DNA from: an uncultured Roseburia sp.
Lineage (GTDB): Bacteria > Bacillota > Clostridia > Lachnospirales > Lachnospiraceae
Assembly (NCBI GenBank): GCA_945787015.1
Contig: CALZGM010000011.1
Span: 1-64,000 of the forward strand
Reading direction: 5' to 3'
Length of the DNA stretch: 64,000 bases
The position numbers were made by a program, and so were the translations under genes. Positions 28,049-38,115 of the stretch are shown one piece after another (within the stretch, counting starts at the first letter, position 1; each line of letters opens with the position of its first letter). The notes under the pieces are model-generated. The model was not told the origin of the DNA. It saw only the letters and a list, made by a program, of their open reading frames with translations, and did not search any database.

Positions 28049-29308
28049 TTACACCTCATTAGGATTAGAAATCTTACCTGTTAAAGCACTTGCTGCTGCC
28101 ACTGCAGGACTCGCGAGATATATTTCTGATTTTACATGTCCCATACGTCCGACAAAATTACGGTTTGTTGTAGAAACACATCTTTCTCCTTCTGCCAGAA
28201 CACCCATATATCCACCTAAGCATGGTCCACAGGTAGGTGTGCTGACAATTGCTCCTGCCTCAATAAAGGTTTTTAGCAATCCCTCTTCCATCGCATCAAG
28301 ATAAATCTTCTGTGTTGCCGGAATAATGATAACTCGAACACCTTTTTTCACCTTTTTCCCTTTTAAAATAGAAGCTGCAATTCGAAGGTCTTCCATACGT
28401 CCATTTGTACAGGAACCTATCACAACCTGATCTATCTTTATATCTCCTACTTCATCTATCGTTCTTGTATTTTCCGGAAGATGTGGAAATGCTACTGTAG
28501 GTTTTAAGTTACTTAAATCAATTGTGTACTCCTCATCATATTCCGCATCCTCGTCTGCTTCATATACTACATATGAACGGTTCGAATGTTCTTCCATATA
28601 CTTTTTCGCTAAATCGTCTACCGGGAAGATTCCATTCTTTCCTCCGGCTTCAATTGCCATATTTGCAATTGTAAAACGATCATCCATTGTCAGATAACGA
28701 ATTCCGTCACCCACAAACTCCATGGAGCGATATAAAGCACCGTCCACACCTATCATACCGATAATATGTAAAATAATATCTTTTCCGCTAACCCATTTTG
28801 CAGGCTCTCCTGTCAGGTTAAATTTAATCGCTGACGGTACCTTAAACCATGCCTTTCCGGTTGCCATACCCGCTGCCATATCTGTACTGCCAACACCTGT
28901 AGAAAATGCACCCAGTGCCCCATAGGTACAAGTATGCGAATCTGCGCCAATAATGACATCACCTGCCACCGTCAGTCCTTTTTCCGGTAACAAAGCATGC
29001 TCAATTCCCATTTCTCCTACATCAAAATAGTTTGAGATTTCATGGCGACAGGCAAACTCACGCACACATTTGCAATGTTCTGCCGATTTTATGTCTTTGT
29101 TTGGAACAAAATGATCCATTACAAGTGCAATTTTATCTTTATGAAATACTCCGTCTACTGCCATCTTATCCATTTCATGAATTGCAACCGGTGAAGTGAT
29201 ATCATTTCCTAGCACTAAATCAAGGTCCGCTTCTATTAACTGTCCTGCACTAACCGATGGAAGTCCGGCATGAGCTGCCAGTATTTTTTGTGTCATAGTC
29301 ATTCCCAT
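28049..29308 (-). CDS. leuC: 3-isopropylmalate dehydratase large subunit
   Basis: 419 aa from the ATG at 29308, with GGAGG eight bases upstream; a TTG five codons earlier overlaps that site. Aconitase-type [4Fe-4S] enzyme: the cluster cysteines are in VIGSCTNGR and [13 protein letters not shown], and [11 protein letters not shown] is present. The length fits the short LeuC class that pairs with the short LeuD. Divergent from a LysR gene. leuA and leuB are not in the window. Confidence 0.95.
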   Translation of the reverse strand: MGMTMTQKILAAHAGLPSVSAGQLIEADLDLVLGNDITSPVAIHEMDKMAVDGVFHKDKIALVMDHFVPNKDIKSAEHCKCVREFACRHEISNYFDVGEMGIEHALLPEKGLTVAGDVIIGADSHTCTYGALGAFSTGVGSTDMAAGMATGKAWFKVPSAIKFNLTGEPAKWVSGKDIILHIIGMIGVDGALYRSMEFVGDGIRYLTMDDRFTIANMAIEAGGKNGIFPVDDLAKKYMEEHSNRSYVVYEADEDAEYDEEYTIDLSNLKPTVAFPHLPENTRTIDEVGDIKIDQVVIGSCTNGRMEDLRIAASILKGKKVKKGVRVIIIPATQKIYLDAMEEGLLKTFIEAGAIVSTPTCGPCLGGYMGVLAEGERCVSTTNRNFVGRMGHVKSEIYLASPAVAAASALTGKISNPNEV

Positions 29309-29361
29309 CAGAAAAACCTCCATATCATGTTTTTTACTAATGTCATTTTAGCATAAGAAAT

Positions 29362-29367
29362 ATTATA
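29362..29367 (-). promoter_or_regulatory. -10 box of leuCD
   Basis: TATAAT on the - strand, about 55 bases before leuC. No good -35 stands 16-18 bases upstream (ATGTTT), which suits an activator-dependent promoter. Further upstream ATAACTA (about 29398) and TAGTTAT (about 29429) form an inverted pair, a candidate site for the divergent LysR protein. Confidence 0.4.
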
Positions 29368-29484
29368 AAAGAAATACATAATAAACATAATGACTATAAC
29401 TATATTTTATGATGTCACTTGACTTTTAGTTATGGTAGGTATAACATATGTTTATGTTTAAATTTTTACAACGGAGAAATTACT

Positions 29485-30384
29485 ATGAATCAAAATTTAT
29501 CTTCTTATCGAATTTTTTATACGGTAGCAAACAGCGGAAATATATCAAAAGCTGCCAAAGAATTATATATCAGTCAGCCTGCTATCAGTAAATCCATTCA
29601 AAAGTTAGAAGAAAGTGTTGGCTGCAAGCTTTTTTCCAGAAGCTCGCGGGGTGTCGTATTAACTGAAGAAGGCCGCCTGCTATATAGTCACGTTAGTGAA
29701 GCCTTCGAGACTTTAACTCTCGGCGAAGAAAAATTAAGACGTTCGATTGAACTCGGTGTAGGTCATTTAAAAATAGGTGTCAGCACCACGCTTTGTAAAT
29801 ATTTGCTGCTTCCGTATTTAAAAGAATTCATACGCGAAAAACCGCATATCTCTATTTCCATCTCCTGTCAGTCAACCAATGAAACGCTGAAACTTCTTGA
29901 GGATAATAAAATCGACATCGGATTAATCGGAAAACCTGGCAGCCTAAAAAATATTCACTTCGATTTTTTGGCAGAAATCGAAGATTCCTTTGTTGCAACC
30001 AAGGATTACCTTCGCAATTTAAGAGCCAGAGGAGTTGCGCCTGACCAGATTTTACAGAATTCTACTCTCATGCTTTTGGACAAAAACAACATGACAAGAC
30101 AGTATATTGATGATTACTTTCTCAATAATGAGATTCATGTGAAAGACTCTATTGACATCTCTGAAATGGATTTATTAATTGAATTTGCCAGAATCGGTGT
30201 TGGTGTCGGCTGTGTTATTAAAAATTTTGTTAAAAAGGACTTAGAAGATGGTACGCTTGTTGAGATACCATTAAAAGATCCAATTGCCAAGAGGGAAGTT
30301 GGCTTTGCCTATAATACCAATACCCGTGCTTCCAAGTCACTTGTTGAATTTATTAATTTTTATAAGAAATTTATTCATGTATAA
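29485..30384 (+). CDS. LysR-family transcriptional regulator, probable regulator of leuCD
   Basis: 299 aa from the ATG at 29485 (CGGAG upstream); a longer frame to 29419 has no ribosome site. The winged helix is at residues about 5-65 (YTVANSGNISKAAKELYIS, QPAISKSIQKLEESVGCKLF), and the effector domain covers about 90-295. Divergence from leuC with a shared 180-base region suggests it activates leuCD. The effector is unknown; 2-isopropylmalate would be one guess by analogy. Confidence 0.88.
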   Translation: MNQNLSSYRIFYTVANSGNISKAAKELYISQPAISKSIQKLEESVGCKLFSRSSRGVVLTEEGRLLYSHVSEAFETLTLGEEKLRRSIELGVGHLKIGVSTTLCKYLLLPYLKEFIREKPHISISISCQSTNETLKLLEDNKIDIGLIGKPGSLKNIHFDFLAEIEDSFVATKDYLRNLRARGVAPDQILQNSTLMLLDKNNMTRQYIDDYFLNNEIHVKDSIDISEMDLLIEFARIGVGVGCVIKNFVKKDLEDGTLVEIPLKDPIAKREVGFAYNTNTRASKSLVEFINFYKKFIHV

Positions 30385-30388
30385 AGAC

Positions 30389-30440
30389 AGAGGGACGCTT
30401 CTTTTGTCACGATTTTCTGTAACAAAAGAAGCGTCCCTCT
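30389..30440. repeat. Perfect 19-bp inverted repeat between convergent genes
   Basis: Arms 30389-30407 (AGAGGGACGCTTCTTTTGT) and 30422-30440 are exact complements around a 14-base loop. There is no long T-run, but the position between the stops of the LysR gene and the solute-binding gene fits a bidirectional terminator. The GGGACG...CTTTTGT core resembles a short palindrome I recall as dispersed in clostridial genomes. Confidence 0.65.
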
Positions 30441-30444
30441 ATCT

Positions 30445-32366
30445 TTAGTAATTCTCATCCAAATATAGCTGCACACGGCTTTGGATAATCTTTGCTGCTT
30501 CTTCAGCTGCTTTCTCCCCTTCAAAAAATGCCTGCAGTTCTTCAGAGACAATTGTAGATATTTTTCCAAGACTACTCCGGTTCGACAAATGAGCATGTTC
30601 TATCATATTCATAAACACAGAATAGGTATCAATTGACATATTATCATCAACATAGTTAATCACAGGACTATTCGGTTTTTTTATAAATTCTTCAAATGCT
30701 TCTTTACGAACAGGAAAACTCCAGACATCTGCACCATACCAGTCCTGGGAATCCTCTGAAAGCATAAATTCAATGAATGCCCATGCACCGTCTTTGTTTT
30801 TAGAACCTGCATAAATCGAAAATTGCATATTCGGATATACACGGTAGTATGGCTTTCCATCCGTTGTCGGGAAGCCTACATTTCTAATACAGCCTTTATA
30901 TTTACTCTGTAGCTGACGATAACGATATGGCGTTATATAGTAATCATTTTTCAGCAGAGAATCCTTGGCTAACAAAACTGCAATTGCCTCATCTTCCTGA
31001 TATAAAGTCGATTCATCGTTACCGTAATCGAGACTTTTAATACGTTTTATCAGAGTTACAAATTCCTCGCTATTGAAATGACAGGTTTTCTTTTCCCAAT
31101 CAATAAATCCTTCCACACTTACGTCTCCAAGTGTTCGGAAAACGGTCCAGCAATTATAGTAAAGCAATGGCTTGCTTTCCGGATACTGCTCCTGTAGTGA
31201 AAAAAATTCATCAATTGTCCAGCCGTTTTCTGAAATGGTATCAGCCGTTGTTACCAGACTTTGAAAATAAAAATTCGTAATCATACTGGTTATTTTCCCT
31301 TCATTTTCACACATATCCCAGATTGACTTTAGAATATCCTCTTTTTTCACAACATCACTTGCTTTAAAATAAGGCTTCAAATCTTCCAGAATTCCTTTGT
31401 TTTCCAACATGGAAGAGGATGTTACACTTATATCCAAAATATCCGGAATCTCATCCTGTCCAAACAGAAAACTCTGCACCAATTCCTCATCATCTGCATA
31501 TTCTTTTATCACTACTTTATATGCTCTGCTATTTCGGTTAAATTTACTTACCCAGTCACTTACATCTGAAATTGCTAATGTACCAAGTACAACTGTTTGT
31601 TTTTCCGGGAGATAAGCCCTGTCAATGTAAGAAATCTCTGCCATTTCAGAGTTTCCATTGTCATAGCACCAAACGGACATAAATGGTCCATCTTCCGTTT
31701 CATCATGGAACTTAATCTCTTCAACAGTCGTCCCATAGACGTTCATATTGCTGTCTTTCCAGTCAAACCATTGCTCTACTTCACCTGTATTAGGATTATA
31801 TTTCCATAAAGCATCTTCACTGGATAACAAAATACCATGTTCCTTACCGCTAACTATCTTTAAATTATCATACTCCTCTAAATAATCAGACATATTAAGC
31901 TCCGGTAAAGTTTCCAATCTCTTTTTTTCATAGTCAGGCTTTAAAAGACTGACGCGACAAGTCATATAGTCATAAGCAGCAAAATAACTCCCTTGTTCCC
32001 CTGCATCTACAAAGTTTACATTCCAGAATTCACCCGGTACCGATTCTTTCCATACAAAATTAAGATTTTCATCAAAAAAATACGCATGGTTTTCATAATC
32101 TGTCATCACTAAATGTGCAGCATGATCTAAATATATTTTTTGAACAGCATTTAATTCATTGACAGCTATCTGTTCTGTATCAGGCTTTACACAAAGTATT
32201 TCCTGCATATTTATATCATATTTGTGTAACGTAAATTCTCTCGTATCACCAACAGGTTTCCATTCAAGCGTATAAAAATTTCCTTGCTGTCACCACAGCC
32301 TGTATAAACGTTTATCAGCATAGCAGCTGCTAATATACAACTGATGATTTTCTTTTTAACTTTCAT
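30445..32366 (-). pseudogene. Extracellular solute-binding lipoprotein, frameshifted near its N-terminus
   Basis: The long frame (587 aa from an internal ATG at 32208) encodes a family 1 solute-binding protein: GQDEIPDILDIS, KDGAWAFIEFML and SFPVRKEAFEEF. That frame stays coding-like upstream of 32208 (GNFYTLEWKPVGDTREFTL) back to about 32285. A separate frame begins with ATG at 32366 (AAAGGTGG upstream) and gives a lipoprotein signal ending TGCGDSK. Joining them needs one extra base in the AAGGAAA run at 32279-32285. So it is either a recently inactivated gene or a sequencing error. The first 230 residues beyond the signal look beta-rich. No ABC permease is adjacent. Confidence 0.75.
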
Positions 32367-32447
32367 TGCAAATACCACCTTTCATTTTGAATACGAATGA
32401 AATACGAAAATGTGACAAGCTATCTTTGCAAAGAAAAATTCTTTAAA

Positions 32448-33800
32448 TTATTCCTTTAGCATTTCAAACCCATGTACCCAATCGACCTTTAAATAATAAA
32501 TCAGGAAAATCGCGGAACTAATACTCCAGGTCATTGGATATGCCCAATATATCGTCTGTACAGCCGGAACAATCCGGACTGCAACAGTAATATAAGTGAT
32601 TCGAATCGCACACCATGAAACCAGCATTACATACATCGGTACGGAAGATTTGCCTGCGCCTCTTAGAATTCCTGAAATACAATGTGAATAAGCCAAAAGG
32701 AAATAAAATAAGCTTTCTGTCCTCGCCTGTAAGGTTGCAATTGCAATCACATTCGGATTGCTGTCAAAAAGAGATGCTAAAACCGGCATTGCAAAATAGA
32801 CGATTAATCCAACTGCTTCCGCCAGAAGAATGGAGCAAACCACTCCAAACCTTGCACCTTTTTTTGCCCTGTCAAATTGTTTCGCACCAAGATTTTGTCC
32901 AATAAATGTTGTAAGTGACATGGAAAAACAGGTAATTGGCAAAAATACAAAACCCTCTATTTTTGAATAAACACCGCTTCCCGCTACTACCAGCATACCA
33001 AAGGCATTAATATTGCTCTGTACTACTACATTCGCAATTGCAATAATCGAATTTTGTAACCCCGTTGGTAACCCCATACTGATTATCTGCCTTAGCATTT
33101 GCGGGTGAAATCGAATGTCTCTGATGCAAACCTGATAGACCTCTTCTGACCGTACCAGACGTAAGAAGCATAAAATAGCACTTGCCGCCTGAGAAAGAAC
33201 GGTTGCTAACGCAGCAGACGCAATCCCCCATTTAAATACTCCCACAAATAGTAAATCCAACAATACATTCACAACAGAAGAAAAAATCAAATAATAAAGA
33301 GGATGCTTACTATCACCTACAGCCTGTAAAATGCCCATCACAATATTATACATAACAAATGCAACAGAGCCTGCAAAATAAGTACGAAAATAAGCGATAG
33401 AATTCGGCAATACTTCCGTGGGTGTCCCCATCCACTGCAGCATCAAAGGAGCAAGAAGCATTCCCAATGCCGTCAGTATCACCCCTGCCGCAAGACCAAA
33501 TGCCACATCTGTATGCACGGCTTTTTTTAAGGTCTCGTAATCTTTTGCGCCAAAATATTTCGAAATGACAACACCGGCACCTATTGCAATTCCATTAAAA
33601 AATCCAACCATCAGAAAAATAAGGGAACCGGAAGACGTAACTGCAGCCAGCGCTTCACTTCCCAAAAACTTTCCTACTATGAGTGAATCTACGGTATTAT
33701 ATAATTGTTGAAATAAATTTCCCAAAAAGATGGGGATTGCAAAACCTACAATCCCCCTCCAAATTGAACCTTCTAATAACTTTGTTCCTTTTTTCTCCAT
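32448..33800 (-). CDS. MATE family multidrug/sodium exporter
   Basis: 450 aa, about twelve membrane helices. Family landmarks: FAIPIFLGNLFQQLYNTVD, IVGKFLGSEALAAVTSSG, GIGAG-like (GIAIGAGVVISKYFGAK), and the second-half repeat MGLPTGLQNSIIAIANVVVQ with FIGQNLGAKQFDRAKKG. Exports cationic compounds in exchange for Na+ or H+; substrate not predictable. Monocistronic; AGGATG precedes the ATG. Confidence 0.92.
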   Translation of the reverse strand: MEKKGTKLLEGSIWRGIVGFAIPIFLGNLFQQLYNTVDSLIVGKFLGSEALAAVTSSGSLIFLMVGFFNGIAIGAGVVISKYFGAKDYETLKKAVHTDVAFGLAAGVILTALGMLLAPLMLQWMGTPTEVLPNSIAYFRTYFAGSVAFVMYNIVMGILQAVGDSKHPLYYLIFSSVVNVLLDLLFVGVFKWGIASAALATVLSQAASAILCFLRLVRSEEVYQVCIRDIRFHPQMLRQIISMGLPTGLQNSIIAIANVVVQSNINAFGMLVVAGSGVYSKIEGFVFLPITCFSMSLTTFIGQNLGAKQFDRAKKGARFGVVCSILLAEAVGLIVYFAMPVLASLFDSNPNVIAIATLQARTESLFYFLLAYSHCISGILRGAGKSSVPMYVMLVSWCAIRITYITVAVRIVPAVQTIYWAYPMTWSISSAIFLIYYLKVDWVHGFEMLKE

Positions 33801-33876
33801 CGTATTGCATCCTGATTTCCTATGATAAGAACTATATTACGCCTACATGATTATTTTTTCAACTATTACTCCACTT

Positions 33877-35142
33877 TTAGCATAGAAACATCATAATCGC
33901 TACTACAGTAATTAGTAAAAGAACACAGCCTATTCCAACAGATAACTTTGCGCGTGTCTGTAAAGAAGTATCGCCTTCTATGGTGCTAATTCTCGGATTT
34001 TTCAAATCATATAGCACAACAACCTCCTGTCCGATCTTCCAAGTGCCTTCCCAGACTCCTTCACCCATAATACGGCATAATTCTTTTCCATCTACTTTAT
34101 AAGTAACACATGGAAACCATGGTGGAATCCGCTTCTTTAGCATGCCGCCCCAAAACTGTTCTCCCTGAGATACATCCCAGCCAATCAGTGCGTCACCCGG
34201 TACATCACCATGTATTTCGTTACGGAACAAATGAGACTTTATAAGACCTCTTATCACACCCGATGTTCTTTCTTTCAGCTTTTTTAGCTTTCTATTCTGA
34301 AGTAAATCATATACTCCCAGTGCAATTGCAAAAATCCCAAGGATTCCCGGCAGTGCCATAAGTGCAAACGCAATCTGAATGATTTCAAACATGCTAAAGC
34401 GTTCCCCCAGATATTTTGTTCTTCCTTCTACTGTGAAAGCCAGCTTTTTCCATTCAAAACAATTATCATAAATATCTAAAAACTGTGAAAGTTTTCTCCC
34501 CTGTTCCGTAATTGCTTCGTTATCACTCACAATCTGCCATCCATACGTTTCATAATTTTTATAGGTGTATTGCGATAATGGAAGGAAATGATATTCCTTC
34601 TGCAGGTAGGATATGGCATCGCTATAGATTATTTTTGCCTGTCGCATTGCTTTTGCTGTATCTACAAATACCGGCTGTCCCGTCCTGCTTAATCCCATCT
34701 CAAAAGCAGAATGCTTAGGGAACTGATCTTCCCATTGACTGACATCTCCACTTTGATATGGTACTTCCGCAAAAAACACAGAATTCAAAAGAAGCCATAC
34801 GAAAAGCAGTATAAATATCACTCCGGTGATTGACAAATAGAATTGATACTTACTTTTTTTAATTTTCTGTTCCGAATATGCTAACGTACTGGCAAGGGAA
34901 GCCTCCGCTTTTTCTGCAATTTTTTCCTGTCCTATGTGCTCTCCACTCAACAATTCGTTGAGAGATATATCAAGCACTTCACTAAGTGGCCAAAGCAGGG
35001 ATAAGTCCGGCATATAATTTCCATTTTCCCACCGTGAAACTGTTTTATCTGATACACCAAGTTTTTCTGCCAGCTCTCTCTGTGTCATACCCAACGCTTT
35101 TCTGTTTTCTGCTATAAATTGTCCGATTTTCTTTGTGTCCAT
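33877..35142 (-). CDS. XRE-family regulator with membrane-bound C-terminal region
   Basis: 421 aa from the ATG at 35142 (AGGAGG upstream; the frame to 35190 lacks a site). The Cro/C1-type helix-turn-helix is at about 5-60 (GMTQRELAEKLGVSDKTVSR). Membrane helices follow at about 105-127, 253-278 and 397-419, with an extracytoplasmic segment in between. The C-terminal part (about 300-395) is a soluble domain with a beta-rich look (GEGVWEGTWKIGQEVVVLYD). A membrane-tethered DNA-binding protein that may sense envelope signals; target unknown. Confidence 0.8.
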   Translation of the reverse strand: MDTKKIGQFIAENRKALGMTQRELAEKLGVSDKTVSRWENGNYMPDLSLLWPLSEVLDISLNELLSGEHIGQEKIAEKAEASLASTLAYSEQKIKKSKYQFYLSITGVIFILLFVWLLLNSVFFAEVPYQSGDVSQWEDQFPKHSAFEMGLSRTGQPVFVDTAKAMRQAKIIYSDAISYLQKEYHFLPLSQYTYKNYETYGWQIVSDNEAITEQGRKLSQFLDIYDNCFEWKKLAFTVEGRTKYLGERFSMFEIIQIAFALMALPGILGIFAIALGVYDLLQNRKLKKLKERTSGVIRGLIKSHLFRNEIHGDVPGDALIGWDVSQGEQFWGGMLKKRIPPWFPCVTYKVDGKELCRIMGEGVWEGTWKIGQEVVVLYDLKNPRISTIEGDTSLQTRAKLSVGIGCVLLLITVVAIMMFLC

Positions 35143-35224
35143 AAGTGTCCTCCTGTTTACCATCATAGCATTTTTAGGCAAAAATAACACCCCACAGATA
35201 GCGAATTCTCATTTTAAAGAGAAA

Positions 35225-35267
35225 AGACAGACTATCTAAAAGATATCCATCTTCAGATAATCTGCCT
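35225..35267 (-). terminator. Terminator of leuS
   Basis: AGACAGACTATCT (35225-35237) pairs with 35255-35267 with a few G-U pairs, about 20 bases after the leuS stop, followed on the - strand by TTTTCTCTTT. Confidence 0.65.
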
Positions 35268-35290
35268 TTCTTCATAAATAAATTTGTTCT

Positions 35291-37705
35291 TTATTTTACA
35301 ACAATGTTTACAATTCTGCCCGGAACATAAATCTCTTTTACAATCGTTCCTGTTACTTTATCTGCTATTGCTTCTCTTGCTTTTGCAAGAACTGTATCCT
35401 GTGCCTCATCACGGTCAATAGCGATTGTCGCTTTCATTTTGCCATTTACCTGCACAGCAATTTCGATGGTATTCTCAATCGTCTTTGCTTCGTCATACTG
35501 TGGCCAGTTTTCGTATGCAATCGTATTGTCATGACCAAGTTTTTCCCACATTTCTTCACCAGCATGAGGGCAAATACAAGAAAACATCTTAACGAAACCT
35601 TCTGCATATTCTTTTGGGCACTTACCAGCCTTATAAACTTCATTTACAAAAATCATCATCTGGCTGATTGCAGTATTGAAGCCAAGCTGTTCGAAATCGC
35701 TTGTAACCTTCTTAACAGTCTTGTGATATATTTTTTCAAGGGATCCATCGTTCTCTTCTGTGATATTATCTAGGTTGGTAAAGAATGTCCATACACGCGT
35801 GATGAACTTTCTCGCGCCGACAACACCACTTGAGCTCCATGGTTTTGACACTTCAAGAGGTCCCATAAACATTTCATAAAGTCTCAAGGTATCTGCTCCG
35901 TATTCCTCAACAATATCACTTGGATTTACAACGAATTCAGGGAATCGTTTACCCATTTTAATGCCGTTCTCACCCAAAATCATACCCTGATGTACCAGTT
36001 TCTTAAATGGTTCTTTTACAGGTGATAAGCCGTTATCATATAAGAAGCGGTTCCAAATACGGGAATACATCAGATGACCTACTGCATGCTCCGGTCCGCC
36101 TACATATAAATCAACCGGTAACCAGTGTTTCAAAAGTTCCTGATTTGCAAATTCTTTATCGTTATTTGGATCAATATATCTCATATAATACCAGGAAGAA
36201 CCTGCTGAACCAGGCATGGTAGAGGTCTCGCGGATACCCTTTACACCATTTGCATCATATTGTTTCCATTCTACTGCATTCTCAAGTGGTGCTTTTCCAT
36301 TTTTACCTTTGTAATCTTCAAGTTCCGGTAAAATAAGTGGTAATTCTTCATCCGGAATAAAGTAAATTTCACCATCTTCCTTGTAAACACATGGAACCGG
36401 CTCACCCCAGTATCTCTGACGAGCAAAAATCCATTCACGGAAATGATAATTTACCTTTCTTCTTGCAACACCTTTATTTTCTAATTTCACAGTAATTGCT
36501 TCTTTTGCTTCTTCTACAGTAAGGCCTGTAAACTCTTCAGAATTGATTAACTTACAGCCTTTTCCAAGATAATCCTGCTTTTCAAATGCATGCTCAGAAA
36601 CATCGCGTCCTTCAATAACCTGAATCATATTGATATTATGTGCAATCGCATACTCAAAATCACGCTGGTCATGACTTGGTACTGCCATAACTGCACCTGT
36701 ACCGTAGTTTGCAAGTACGAAGTCACCGATAAAGAGTGGCACTTCTTTGCCGTTTACCGGATTGATAGCATATAAGCCTTTCAACGGACAGCCGGACTTT
36801 GTCTTGTTCAATTCTGTACGATCCATATCATTTTTCTTCAATGTCTCATCAATATATGCCTGAACTTCGTCCTTATTCTCTACGCGGTCCATAAGACCTT
36901 TCACAATTTCTCCGTCCGGAGCAAGTACCATGAATGTGATACCATAAATAGTCTCTATACAGGTTGTGAAAATAGAAAAGTTGCCTCCGCCTACGATTTC
37001 AAAATCAACTTCAACACCGGTACTCTTACCAATCCAGTTTTTTTGAATCTCTTTGGTAGAAGCAGGCCAGTCAATTTCTTCTAAACCTTCTAATAATTTC
37101 TCTGCAAATGCAGGCTGGTCAATTACCCACTGCTTCATATTTTTTCTAACAACCGGGTAACCGCCACGTTCTGATTTTCCATCAATTACTTCGTCGTTGG
37201 ATAAAACTGTTCCTAATTCTTCACACCAGTTAACCGGCATATCGATATATTTCGCATAGCCTGCTTCATATAACCGTTTGAAAATCCACTGTGTCCATTT
37301 GTAAAATGATGGGTCAGAAGTTGCTATCATCTTAGACCAATCATAGTCAAATCCTAATTCTTTCAACTGTTTAGAGAAAGTCTTGATATTCTCCTGGGTA
37401 AATCCATTTGGATGATTTCCTGTTGATACTGCATACTGTTCTGCAGGAAGACCAAAAGAATCGTATCCCATTGGATGAAGGACATTGTAGCCCTGCATAC
37501 GCTTCATTCTGGACATAATATCAGTCGCTGTGTAGCCTTCCGGATGTCCTGCATGAAGACCTACACCTGACGGATAGGGGAACATATCAAGCACATAGTA
37601 TTTTGGCTTTGAAAAATCCCATACATCTGTTTTGAAAGTCTCATTCTCTTCCCAATATTTCTGCCATTTTTTCTCGACTACTTTATGATTATAAAGTTCA
37701 GCCAT
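35291..37705 (-). CDS. leuS: Leucyl-tRNA synthetase
   Basis: 804 aa, the common bacterial length. Class I enzyme. The HIGH motif appears as HAGHP in PYPSGVGLHAGHPEGY (about 43-58). The editing domain (CP1) includes GTGAVMAVPSHDQRD. The KMSKS motif reads KMGKR (GIKMGKRFPEF). Tryptophan-rich WIFARQRYWGEPVP and SSWYYMRYIDPN are typical of LeuS. AAAGGAGG precedes the ATG. Regulated by the upstream T-box with a Leu specifier. Confidence 0.95.
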   Translation of the reverse strand: MAELYNHKVVEKKWQKYWEENETFKTDVWDFSKPKYYVLDMFPYPSGVGLHAGHPEGYTATDIMSRMKRMQGYNVLHPMGYDSFGLPAEQYAVSTGNHPNGFTQENIKTFSKQLKELGFDYDWSKMIATSDPSFYKWTQWIFKRLYEAGYAKYIDMPVNWCEELGTVLSNDEVIDGKSERGGYPVVRKNMKQWVIDQPAFAEKLLEGLEEIDWPASTKEIQKNWIGKSTGVEVDFEIVGGGNFSIFTTCIETIYGITFMVLAPDGEIVKGLMDRVENKDEVQAYIDETLKKNDMDRTELNKTKSGCPLKGLYAINPVNGKEVPLFIGDFVLANYGTGAVMAVPSHDQRDFEYAIAHNINMIQVIEGRDVSEHAFEKQDYLGKGCKLINSEEFTGLTVEEAKEAITVKLENKGVARRKVNYHFREWIFARQRYWGEPVPCVYKEDGEIYFIPDEELPLILPELEDYKGKNGKAPLENAVEWKQYDANGVKGIRETSTMPGSAGSSWYYMRYIDPNNDKEFANQELLKHWLPVDLYVGGPEHAVGHLMYSRIWNRFLYDNGLSPVKEPFKKLVHQGMILGENGIKMGKRFPEFVVNPSDIVEEYGADTLRLYEMFMGPLEVSKPWSSSGVVGARKFITRVWTFFTNLDNITEENDGSLEKIYHKTVKKVTSDFEQLGFNTAISQMMIFVNEVYKAGKCPKEYAEGFVKMFSCICPHAGEEMWEKLGHDNTIAYENWPQYDEAKTIENTIEIAVQVNGKMKATIAIDRDEAQDTVLAKAREAIADKVTGTIVKEIYVPGRIVNIVVK

Positions 37706-37730
37706 TTTTTATCCTCCTTTTTTTTCGAAG

Positions 37731-38075
37731 AAAAAAGTCCCCGTCTCTAAATTAATTAGAGGCGAAGACTGTTTATTCTCCGTGGTACCACTCTATTTCG
37801 TATAAAAACACACTTCGGTTTTACCGCAGGTATTCTATGAAATACGCACTTGATATCCTTAACGCGGATATTACGCTTTTTCCTACACACCATTTATGAT
37901 AATAACAGGCTTCTGAAAAAGAACTCAAAGGCGAGTTCAGACACTTTGGCTTACCATCTCACACCAACCGACGGCTCTCTGAAAAGCTTTCGTACTTACT
38001 ACTCCTTGTCAACGTCTTATTTTATTCCCATAAAAGAAAGTATGCTCAGCGAACTTTCTTTTATCATGTATAACA
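37731..38075 (-). promoter_or_regulatory. T-box riboswitch (tRNA-Leu) controlling leuS
   Basis: The T-box GAGTGGTACCACGGAG is at 37778-37793. The terminator at 37737-37770 pairs GTCTTCGCCTCTAA with TTAGAGACGGGGAC and is followed by TTTTTT. Stem I contains the AG-bulge (TCAGAGAGCC) and the apical CGGTTGGTG element. The specifier CUC (Leu) is at 37933-37935 in GAACTCGCC. Uncharged tRNA-Leu would favour antitermination. Confidence 0.93.
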
Positions 38076-38081
38076 TGATTT

Positions 38082-38109
38082 ATTTTATCATAACAAATCA
38101 TTTTGTCAA
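38082..38109 (-). promoter_or_regulatory. Promoter of the leuS T-box transcript
   Basis: Consensus TTGACA at 38104-38109 and TAAAAT at 38082-38087, spacer 16. It begins just after the stop of the HAD nucleotidase gene. Confidence 0.7.
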
Positions 38110-38115
38110 CACTTT

